64,000 bases of DNA from Craspedostauros australis (taxonomy: Eukaryota; Bacillariophyta; Bacillariophyceae; Mastogloiales; Achnanthaceae). The stretch spans positions 1,922,001 through 1,986,000 of the forward strand of contig JAMXDE010000012.1 of NCBI GenBank assembly GCA_026770025.1, given 5' to 3'. The notes under the pieces were generated by a model. That model ran no database searches, was not told the origin of the DNA, and saw nothing but the letters and a program-made list of their open reading frames with translations. Positions 56,801 to 64,000 of the stretch are shown piece after piece. Both the position numbers and the translations under genes were made by a program. The number at the start of each line of letters is the position of its first letter. The first letter of the stretch is position 1.

Positions 56801-57421
56801 TGTAATTTTTGTCCTTTCCATTGAACGTGTCGTCAGAATACGATCCGCATCACAAGGAATTGGAGCAAACAGATGGATGATGTACACATCTACAACTAAG
56901 GTAGGCACTTATTCCTTTTACTAGATGCCTTGAATTTTAATGGACTATTTGATTGCGTTCTAGGGCGATTATGTTAAACATGTATGATGTGGCTTATACT
57001 TTTCGTGTGTAGTGCAGGTAGTCTACATTTATACCTAAACTTGCGAGTCGATGTGAGATTTTGTGTCCACGGGACGTCGCATGGACATTTGGACGTTTTG
57101 AGTCGCTAAGAAACACAAAACAGGCTGGTTGATGCAAATCGGCACTTCAAAAGGGCTGGTTAATGAATTTCCTCGTTTCTGTTCCCATTTCTTGTGCAGA
57201 AATGGATGCAGACGCATTCTACTCTCTGACAGGTAGACTGATATGGTAGAACCCGAGGCAGCATGATTTCGCACAGACTACACAGCCAAATGTAGAGATT
57301 GTTGGAACGGACTGAACAGCAATTGAAAGTACTCGGTTAGCTCTTGAGATTGGCGTGTTCTTATTGCCAAGAACAAACCGAACTTCGGATGCAAAGAGAA
57401 GCAACACAAGCGGGGAAGTGA
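50830..57421 (+). CDS. probable three-exon host gene whose first intron carries the 5.9-kb transposon
   Basis: Exon 1 50830-51154, exon 2 57200-57232, exon 3 57372-57421; the phases agree and give 135 aa. Exon 1 begins MRRPTASLNTPVLVCSGFCA with a hydrophobic stretch (signal anchor or signal peptide), then a polar Ser/Thr/His-rich part, and ends at a GTGAGT donor. The matching acceptor (CCCATTTCTTGTGCAG, 57184-57199) lies immediately after the transposon's right target duplication, and the pyrimidine-rich sequence just before the left target duplication (51251-51262) continues it: without the transposon the intron would be about 132 bp. Exon 2 encodes MDADAFYSLT and exon 3 ends MQREATQAGK. No family recognised. 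Exon joining is inferred from splice signals and phase only. Confidence 0.45.
51263..51270. repeat. 8-bp target-site duplication, left copy (DNA transposon)
   Basis: TTTCTGTT, immediately before the left terminal repeat; the same 8 bp follow the right terminal repeat at 57176-57183. Confidence 0.88.
51271..52680 (+). repeat. left terminal inverted repeat (~1.41 kb)
   Basis: Inverted counterpart of 55916-57175. The outer ~150 bp match closely. The middle consists of degenerate ~170-190-bp units, each with a block like ATGAAGTTTGAAGT followed by ATCCATCTGGAAG (near 52060, 52230, 52425). The inner edge carries palindromes at 52509-52534 and 52560-52583 and ends GATTTCTCTTGAGACTCAC. Confidence 0.88.
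52681..53267. other. transposon core upstream of the nuclease ORF
   Basis: A frame at 53125-53325 (overlapping the start of the nuclease ORF in another frame) has some coding character (VVQDQFLDDANQLDEILLMM) and might be an upstream exon of the nuclease gene. The rest looks like leader sequence. Confidence 0.35.
53268..54056 (+). CDS. transposon-encoded putative PD-(D/E)XK nuclease
   Basis: 262 aa, intact. The N-terminal ~90 residues are polar and include a C-x2-C-x(8)-C cluster. The C-terminal ~150 residues show a restriction-endonuclease-fold signature: a helix with KQELAKTAMQAW, then KAAFCAGLVTKKGKEYAGAL, VDFLCIV (Asp176 closing a beta strand) and KVFVVEMKTWTKQ (Glu196-x-Lys198 in the next strand), i.e. 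D-x(19)-E-x-K, followed by a helix and HIYLDTQDSKF. Such nucleases (lambda-exonuclease/YqaJ/RecB-like) are known companions of some eukaryotic DNA transposons, where they may help process ends. Position inside the inverted repeats supports an element-borne gene. The nuclease assignment rests on motif spacing, not a search. Confidence 0.6.
   Translation: MQASASRGGFSSRSSALPLTQPASNVLLPQSDDNAEIEISMAPRKNQTAEANNGIVLCLISTTTRGAKTIRNTLTSTPIIANQCSDCHTDRDSSECSKLLSLKQELAKTAMQAWFMKPQRGTANIYIQLGHACKQPLMKSQLECKHVGGRDQHIKAAFCAGLVTKKGKEYAGALVDFLCIVGNQTNDMEDKVFVVEMKTWTKQGTKQMEEVHQQHANEQHSLPRNTHIYLDTQDSKFRAVFQRDEEMIQLLHHAYVSGVKGL
54182..55712 (+). pseudogene. degraded second coding region of the transposon (possible transposase remnant)
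   Basis: A long stretch with coding character on the plus strand, interrupted about four times. Recognisable pieces include SPSLLMHYGIILEDLFCMML, a Lys-rich segment (KQHKKKTGKKKVIHKT), and a zinc-ribbon-like cluster CIVCNAQTKWICPGCNIYAC near 55100-55160. The cluster resembles the C-terminal Cys-rich tails found on several eukaryotic DDE transposases (piggyBac-like and others). The last part (to 55712) is Asn/Ser/Lys-rich and ends in a basic helix. No DDE triad could be identified. It may be a transposase remnant, but that is inferred mainly from position and the Cys cluster. Confidence 0.45.
55916..57175 (-). repeat. right terminal inverted repeat (~1.26 kb)
   Basis: Inverted copy of the left arm, ~150 bp shorter overall. 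Palindromes at 55992-56017 and 56043-56066 mirror those of the left arm. One internal unit (about 56505-56600) is the closest match in this element to the interior of the small element at 2592-3283. Confidence 0.87.
57176..57183. repeat. 8-bp target-site duplication, right copy (DNA transposon)
   Basis: TTTCTGTT directly after the right terminal repeat, continuing into the CCCATTTCTTGTGCAG splice-acceptor region. Confidence 0.88.
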
Positions 57422-57704
57422 AAGCGAACGTTTGGCAGAATCTTTCCCACCCATCAGGATCTCGAGGGTGTGGGGTGTATGATTTGGTGCTGATGATGTC
57501 TTTCATCGTGCGTGCGCAACAGAATCTTGGTCAGGCAAACAACCGCCAACCCAACAGAGAGATGCATCAAAAGCACAGAATACACCAGCAACAGTTCCCC
57601 GCTCCACCCATTCTCATACTCCACGGATACGGCCTATTCCACCCACCACCATCATCCGAGCGCTCCTATAACACCAACACCAACACTATTGCAAGACAAG
57701 CAAG

Positions 57705-58364
57705 ATGGGAGGACCACCAATTCCAGCGCAGCCGATCGGCATCCGCCTGCTGGGCAACCCAGGCGCAACCATCGTGGTGGAGCTGTTCCAGGACGTCGCG
57801 TGCCCCTTCTCCAAGAGGCTGATGCTGAGGGTGCTGGACGGCGATGACTGCGTGATGAAGCGCATCGAGAAGCACGCGACGTTGTCCGGTGGCAAGGTGG
57901 AGCTGGTGTTCCACAACGTCCCGCAGGCGTGGCACCCGCAAAGCGCCGTCATGCACGAAGGCTTCTTTGCCTACCATCTGGCCGCGGGCAGCGACTCCGC
58001 CAAGACCATCGCCTACCTCAACGCCTTCTACCACCAGCAGCCCCAGTTCGAGGACATCCACACCAAGGACAAGTCACGCGTGGACATCCACAACATGTGT
58101 GTGGACATCGCCAAGTCCATCGAATCCGACGACGCCGTCATCGCGAAGATGAAGTCCAACCTCTCCTTCGATCACCTCACGCCGGAGAACGGCAACATGG
58201 GCCTGCCGCAGGTCACGAAGGCGTTGAAATTCTCCATCAAGCATCATCGCTTGCGAGGGGTGCACGTCACGCCGACCGTCTTCATCAACGGCATCGAATC
58301 CACCGACATGAGCTCGTCCTGGACCGTCGATGAGATCATCGAGAAATTGGAGTCCGTTGCCTAA
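57705..58364 (+). CDS. DsbA-like thioredoxin-fold protein
   Basis: 219 aa, one exon, with strong C/G-ending codon bias. After a short N-terminus with no signal peptide, the first strand leads to VVELFQDVACPFSKRL (residues ~24-39), the place of the CxxC active site; here it is C33-P-F-S36, so only the first cysteine is present. A helical insertion follows (HLAAGSDSAKTIAYLNAFYH ... VDIHNMCVDIAKSIES ... HLTPENGN), then the cis-proline strand VHVTPTVFINGIESTDMSSSW (Pro near 193) and a final helix. This is the DsbA/thioredoxin_4 layout. A monothiol site suggests isomerase, reductase or glutathione-dependent chemistry rather than disulfide formation; this is inference. Probably cytosolic. The start is the first ATG, after an A/C-rich leader. 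Confidence 0.88.
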   Translation: MGGPPIPAQPIGIRLLGNPGATIVVELFQDVACPFSKRLMLRVLDGDDCVMKRIEKHATLSGGKVELVFHNVPQAWHPQSAVMHEGFFAYHLAAGSDSAKTIAYLNAFYHQQPQFEDIHTKDKSRVDIHNMCVDIAKSIESDDAVIAKMKSNLSFDHLTPENGNMGLPQVTKALKFSIKHHRLRGVHVTPTVFINGIESTDMSSSWTVDEIIEKLESVA

Positions 58365-58916
58365 TTGCATAGGTATACGCACATATAGTCCGAGCGCGTA
58401 TGACCAGAGTGACCGAAGTTTGATCCTATTGCGTGGGTACGTGTACCATACTCGTTCGATCACTTGTAGGCATGCTACCAATACTCCTCCCACGACGCGG
58501 TGGTGGAGCCTTGTGCGGCACCATACGCACGGGTGCTATACAGGTGCCCGAGGGGTCATGAGGGTGCGCTGTAGTTGGCGAGCTGGCGCAACCACAAGTC
58601 AAAACGAATAGCACGGCGCTTGGGCGATGTATTGGTGCTAATATGCCAGCATCGCCATCATTGCATACTCCAACAGTAAGATAAGCACGCTCAAAAGCAC
58701 TACAGCATACGAGTACTCTGGAGAGAGAGGGAGGGAGAGAGCATTACTTCAAAACAAACAGATGTATGATGTTGTGCTCTATGCGTATTAAATTGTTTCA
58801 TGTTATCTCCCTCTGGCCGTCTCAAACGATTGCTGTCTGAACTACTCGTACCTCGTAGCTCGTACATGTAACACAGTCGCCGCACGTCGCACGTCGCACG
58901 TCACACATTGACCCGT
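58365..58916. other. intergenic between convergent genes
   Basis: No gene seen. Contains a GA-rich run near 58721-58741 and a short GTCGCAC repeat near 58875-58903. Confidence 0.5.
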
Positions 58917-61900
58917 TCATTCGTCTCGACTTGCCGCTGCTGCCCCAGCAGTACCGAGCACGCTCTCCGCCATCTCCTGCACGATGGCTTCGCCCTTCAA
59001 TTTCCATTCCTTGCGGTTTGCCAGTGCATAGTTCAGATACTCATCGCTCGATTTACCAAACACGCCACACTCCTTCAGCTTCTTCGCCAGAGGGATGATG
59101 TAAAAGTCGAAGAACCCGATCTCGCCCTTGTACCACGTTTCGATGGGATCGCTTGGTGCCCTTCCGTCCTTGTAGGCGGCGTAACACTCCTTGAAGTACC
59201 GCTCGTTCCACTTCCTGTACACATGCCAGTGTTGCATGGTGTGCGCAACGTCCGAGGCTTGGATCAGATGCTCAATTACGATCGTTGCCTTCCGGTTGGT
59301 GGCATCGGCCACGAGTTCTGGTTCTTGACGACAGATACTGCCGTCCCCCGCAGACGCCGCGAATGCCTTGTCCCACCGACCATTGCGCAGCTGCTTCAGG
59401 TCCTTGTCAGCGATGTCAGTCGCCATCACAGAGTTGATCACGAGCTTGCGAAAGCGATCGAGCTCGTCGAAGGATCCGCAGATGCACGATCGCAGATCGG
59501 CGTATTCCTCCAGCATGAACATGTCCCATGCCAGCACCAACGAATTCTGCTCCGCCACGGATCGATTGTGGTAGATCTTCGAGATCCGGGTATTCTCCTT
59601 CGCCAGCTGGGCGTTAGGCACACCTGCATGATCCACGTCGTGGATGAGTGCCGAGAATGCACATGCGAACTGCGTGAGCGGATCGGACGTGATGCCGTGC
59701 GTATGGTCGTGCAGGGTCGCCGCGGCGCTTTGGGTTGCGGGCGCCTCGGATGAGGAGACACGCGAAGAGCGAGTGTCACCGTCACTTTCAGTGTCGGTCT
59801 CACTTGCTGTCGATGCTGCATCTTTCCGCATCTTGAGCTCATCGGACGTCGGAGCAACGATGCGGGATAGCAGCTTGATGACGGACATGGTCACGTGAGA
59901 CGCATGTTCGAAGTTGTGGAAGGAATTGCTCTCGTTGTACATGCCCGCGATGGCTGAAATGAAGGATCGAAGTTGTTCGATCACAGCTGCCGGGGCTTCT
60001 GCCGCCTCTTCGCCAAGCTCTTCGGCCGTCGCTCTCTCCACGTCTGGATTGAAGGGAGGGAGGTAGATGATCTCCTGGACCTCGTCGAGCGGGAACTTCA
60101 TGAAGTCGATCCCAGATTGTTTTTGCTGCTCCAGTTGCTGCTGGTGTTGGAACTGCGCCACCCATTGGGATGTGAGTGGCTTTTTCGTTTGGCCGTTTGT
60201 CCCATGTCGGCGGTATACCAGGATACGTTGGATCAGTGTCGTCATCATCTCAACATTCCAATTGACCAGCCTCATCGTCCGTTCATTGATGCCACCGGAC
60301 ATGAGATCGGTCGCTGTCTTACCAGTGGTCCGAAGGCCAGCCGAATCAGACAAGCTGCCGGTCGTTCCAACAGTGTCCGTGGCCACGCTCTGGCCATCAG
60401 ATCCGTGATCTTGCTCGTGCTTGATCCAGAATCTGTTGAGAGTATATGAAAGCGTGGTGGTGTATGGTACCAAGAGATCATACGCATGCATCGTTCGGTG
60501 GAGCATAGAGAAGCAAAGATAGAGAAGATGAACATGAACGTGAACGTGAACATGATCAAGAGCAGACAAGACAAGTGGATCGATCCAATGTGTTAGAGTA
60601 TGGGAGCATGCACGTATACATCCATGGCAGAAGCATTCTGGCATGCATAGTATGAGTAGAGGATTGAAGTCCGCCTACTCCATCACTATACGAGTAGGCA
60701 AGGTATGGCGTAGCGCAGGATTGGACAGCACGGCATATCACAGCATATCACAGCATATCACAGCACAACACAACAGCCCCAAATGCGTCATACGAGTACG
60801 TACGTTTGCATGTCTCCTTTGCCTTTGGCATGCACCAACCCATCCCTCTTCGTGACCCAATGCCCCTTGTTGCAAACCGTGAGACAGTCTGCCGTTTCTG
60901 ACGAAGCGTGGATGCGGCCGATCTGGCCAGTACTCTCCATGCGCGAGGCCGTGTTCATCGTGTCTCCAAATAGCTGGAACCGAGCGCGTTCGCCGCGCAA
61001 CACACCAGCTGTCACCGGACCCGAGTGAATGCCAATGCGCAATGACAGCTCGGCCGTATCTGGTCCGTGAGAGATCTCCAAGTCCTTGGTCATGGTGTCC
61101 ATCCTACGGAGGATGTCCCGTGCAAAACGAACCATAACCACGGCGTGGTCCTTCTTGTACTCGGGGATCCCAGTGGCGGCGACATAGCAATCGGCGACGG
61201 TCTCGACCTTGAACACCCTGCGGGCCTTCGCCACCTGATCGAACGACGAAAAGATGGCTTCCAGGAACGTGAACACCTGCGATGGCTCTCGTACAGAACT
61301 CCACGCAGTGAAACCTGCGATGTCAGCGAACATGATGCTCGTTTCTAGGAACAGATCAGCGATCGGCTGCTTGTTCAGGTCGTCGTCACCCACACGACCT
61401 GCAAGGAAGTTCTTCATGTTGGCGATGCGTTTTTCCACGTCACCATCCTCATTTTGGTCATGCTGGATGATCCGGTCGCGGATGTTGGCGGGGATGAGAG
61501 TTGAAACAAGTGCGTTGGACTGAGCAGCGTTCGCAACAAGCTTCTCGTTGCGGCGGTGAACGAACATGTCGTAGATGTAGAAGATGATCGCGACCATGAA
61601 TACCACAGCCGATACAGCGCCCGCAAAGATCCGTGGAAGAGGAGACAAGAACCTATCTACGAATCTGTTGGAAGGATAGACATACATTGTGTACCGACAA
61701 TGGTTGGGGGTTGCTGCAAAGTCAGGATGATTGCTGAACGATAGATCGATCGTCAGCTTGTACTTGTCATACTTCGAATCATGGCGGTCGCCTGTGCATG
61801 CCGGGATATGTTGAACAAAAGTGATATGCGCAGCGCGTGTTGAGGTGCATGACAGCAGGGTGAAGCGGAGTGGAGTCGATTCCAGCAAATACGAGTTCGT

Positions 61901-63727
61901 ATGTCAGCGATATAGTGGAGTATAGCAGAGTAGGGCACTGTGGCTGTCCTGTTGTCTACCCGTACAACAGCGGCGTGGATAGAGCAATCGCTGCACAACA
62001 CATTCCCGTACCACCGCACCAGTACTTGGAATTGATTTCGCAACAGATTCAATCGACACACACTTACCTTCTCCTTGATATAGCGCTTCCTTCCCATCGA
62101 TGAGGTAGGTGAATGATTGGCCACAGGTATTCTTGATGACCGCGATGATGCCATCGATTTCGGTGGGGAGCAAGTTCCTCAGTGGCGCATCCAAACTCAC
62201 TGCACCGCTCAATACACCAACAATGTTTGATGTCGAATCTGATGTATGCTGATGGATGGGATGGTACAGGAACGCATGCGGGTGGTCCGGTTGCGATCCC
62301 CGAAGTTCTGAGTGGTAGGCAGCATGCTCTTCATCAGTCATCACGTCCTTCATGCTTTCTGTAATGTCGCTGGCATCAGACATGACGGTCTGGTTGCGGA
62401 GACGCAAGAGAGCAGTGATCAAGCCGTCCGATCCAACGCGAAGGTCTTTGTTGATCAACCAATATGTGAAGGGCGGGGGGCCGTACTCCCAGGAAACGAA
62501 GCGAGAGGCATTGCTGTTGATCGTCGCACTTGCATTGACGGAGCCAATGTCCGGGGAAAACCCTACCGGATTCAGCCTGTTGAGATTCCCATATCTCTCC
62601 AAGTGCCATTCCTGGACCATCGCCTCGTATTGTTCACCAGCATAGCCCTCCCACCGCATTGCTTCCTCGCCTGGTTCAACTCGATGGAAGGCCCCAACCA
62701 GCTCCATTCGAGACAGCTCCAGGAAGTTGGCAACGTCGGTCTGGAAGGATGGTATGGTGACGAATGGCCAGGTCTGATTTGTCGATCGAGCATGGATGGA
62801 CATGGAATCCGCAAGCCCTTTGAACGCCAGTTGGATGTGTCCGATATGGTCAAGTGCGTTGTCCTCGAGTGCCTGTGTGATGCTGCGGTACTACTCAGTC
62901 AGTCGGTCAGTCGGCCAGTACGGGTGAAGACCATACATATGGCAAGCATGGTGTAGGGTCGAAGCAATTTGGTGTGAGGTTGTTGGCTGGTGTAATCATG
63001 GACGAGATAACGCAGCATCGATAGAGCAGCGAAGAGGCAAGCCCTGGGCCAACCAGCCAGGCAGTGAGACAAGCATTCCTACTCAACACTTTTGTGCTCA
63101 TATGACTATTGGTCGAACCACACAGCTACGAGTATACAAACAGATATCTGTGCGTACAAGCAGACATCCGTGCAAGCCGACAGTCGATACTTACCGTGGC
63201 TTCCATGATCAAAGTTTCTTCTTTATCGAGCAGCTATTGACATCGAGATTGACAAGAATTGCATGAGTACGAGTATGTGTCAGTGTGGACATGATCAAAG
63301 GGGCGAGTTGTATTCCAGATACGCCAATCATCAGAATTGGCATTGAAAGAATGCGAAAGAGAAGCTGACGAGCAGCAGAAGCGAGAAACGGGCCCTGTTC
63401 AATTGCATGCCATGCAGAGCTGAAGTATGTACAGGGTCCCTGTTGCAACGCATACTCGTAGCGCTGGCACACCAGAGACTCAGAGAAGTAACTTACCACA
63501 TAGGTGGTGTAGCTCACCGCCACCGCCGTTGCAAACAACGCCGCTGTAACGATCCATCGCCAGCATTGGACGCTCTTCGTGTCGCGTTTGGCCACGTCGC
63601 GGACTGCCCGGACCTCGTCGACCTTGGGTTCATCGAATGAACTGTGGGCAGAGGTCCCGTCCGAACCAGGTACGTAGATGCTGCCATCCACGATGGTCCT
63701 CTCTTTCTCGTAATCTTCGCTCGTCAT
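58917..63727 (-). CDS. receptor-type nucleotidyl cyclase fused to cyclic-nucleotide phosphodiesterase, five exons
   Basis: Exons 63727-63497, 63233-63195, 62872-62068, 61791-60804 and 60432-58917; all introns are GT-AG, phases agree, and the total is 1192 aa. Residues 57-77 are the first TM helix (IVTAALFATAVAVSYTTYV); an extracellular domain follows (~90-410, NQTWPFVTIPSFQTDVANF, NXS/T sites). The second TM lies near 412-435. The class III cyclase domain (~500-690) has MFADIAGFTAW (metal Asp), KVETVADCYVAATGIPEYKK (second metal Asp, purine-site Glu) and LFGDTMNTASRMES (Asn/Arg). The purine-site Glu favours GTP, though Gln replaces the usual Cys partner. The PDE domain (~840-1170) has SFHNFEHASHV and ALIHDVDHAGV metal sites. 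The protein would make and degrade the same messenger at the cell membrane. Exon 2 is only 39 bp and is the least certain. Confidence 0.88.
60737..60772. repeat. 10-bp tandem repeat (ACAGCATATC) in the last intron of the cyclase-PDE gene
   Basis: Three to four copies of ACAGCATATC inside the 371-bp intron 60433-60803. Confidence 0.75.
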
Positions 63728-64000
63728 CTTCACCTTGTTGTGTTGTTTGCAGTGCGTATTATGAGAGCGAAAAAGGCGTGATTGTGATTGCGACTGTGCT
63801 GGTGCTTGTCTTGTGCTGTGAATGTCGACCACAGTAGAGGTGCGCAACGACCTCACTTTTATGTGAAATGAAGCTGAGTGGAGCAGGCGGTAGCTCGCAC
63901 CAAGGTCCACCGATACTTGGTCTGGTGTCCCTCTCTCTCTCTCTCTCTGTGCACAACTCTTGGCAATGAAGGAGCATTTTGTGGAGGCGCGTGCACGGGA

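Larger units (their letters stand above)
51271..57175. mobile_element. 5.9-kb DNA transposon with ~1.3-1.4-kb terminal inverted repeats and an internal nuclease gene; superfamily unknown
   Basis: Both ends start CGAGGAAATTCATTAACCAG when read inward, and the flanks carry the same 8 bp (TTTCTGTT). The inverted repeats run 51271-52680 and 57175-55916. They hold degenerate ~180-bp tandem units and, at their inner edges, two palindromes each (for example 52509-52534 and 55992-56017). The core (52681-55915) has a PD-(D/E)XK-like nuclease ORF and a degraded second coding region with a zinc-ribbon-like Cys cluster. No polymerase, integrase, capsid or reverse transcriptase was seen. Eight-bp duplications occur in several cut-and-paste superfamilies (hAT, P, Merlin-like, Zisupton-like), but I recognise none of their transposases. 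The divergence between arms and the broken second ORF suggest it no longer moves by itself. Confidence 0.88.

Noticed and set aside
51271-57175. Polinton-like or other virus-derived element
   Set aside because: Long inverted repeats suggested it, but at 5.9 kb there is no polymerase, integrase or capsid coding region, and the duplication is 8 bp rather than the 6 bp usual for Polintons.
1-64000. tRNA, rRNA or snRNA genes
   Set aside because: I looked for T-loop-like GGTTCRA motifs paired with acceptor stems and for conserved rRNA blocks and found none convincing; a covariance-model scan would be needed to exclude short RNAs.

Overview
This is nuclear DNA of a microbial eukaryote, most likely a diatom or a close stramenopile relative. 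The evidence: (i) a nuclear gene at 21.6-22.4 kb encodes a plastid protein with a signal peptide ending in an ASAFAP-like junction (SVSA|FQP), followed by a twin-arginine lumenal signal; (ii) a receptor-type nucleotidyl cyclase is fused to a cyclic-nucleotide phosphodiesterase, an architecture familiar from diatoms; (iii) two small proteins resemble families I know only from diatoms; (iv) genes are compact, on both strands, single-exon or with a few GT-AG introns of roughly 120-610 bp. All of this was read by eye, with no searches run.

Layout, left to right. 1-0.8 kb: 5' end of a MATH-domain gene (minus). 2.59-3.28 kb: a short inverted-repeat element. 3.8-4.7 kb: a Ser-rich hypothetical gene. 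4.7-9.1 kb: gene-poor, with minisatellites. 9.1-9.5 kb: a secreted potato-inhibitor-I protease inhibitor. 9.9-11.1 kb: a NDUFAF7/MidA-like methyltransferase. 11.7-20.5 kb: a 2931-aa Nup214/Nup159-like FG nucleoporin with a recently duplicated EF-hand/zinc-finger module. 21.6-22.4 kb: the plastid-lumen protein. 23.36-31.78 kb: a complete-looking LINE with an 18-bp target-site duplication, sitting just past the 3' end of a mitochondrial cardiolipin synthase gene (31.8-33.4 kb). 34.4-35.0, 38.1-38.9 and 39.6-40.4 kb: lineage-specific genes. 41.1-43.7 kb: an OTU deubiquitinase with a SEC-C motif. 43.7-49.9 kb: gene-poor. 49.9-50.4 kb: a small conserved gene. 50.8-57.4 kb: a probable three-exon host gene whose first intron holds a 5.9-kb DNA transposon. 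57.7-58.4 kb: a DsbA-like thioredoxin-fold protein. 58.9-63.7 kb: the five-exon cyclase-phosphodiesterase gene.

The most novel item is the transposon at 51271-57175. It has 8-bp target duplications, terminal inverted repeats of about 1.3-1.4 kb built from degenerate ~180-bp units and palindromes, and an internal PD-(D/E)XK-like nuclease ORF. One of its ~180-bp units recurs inside the small inverted-repeat element near 2.9 kb, which links the two as one family. No operon-like co-function is evident. The host genes cover ubiquitin removal (MATH and OTU genes), mitochondrial function (cardiolipin synthase, NDUFAF7-like), nuclear transport and cyclic-nucleotide signalling.
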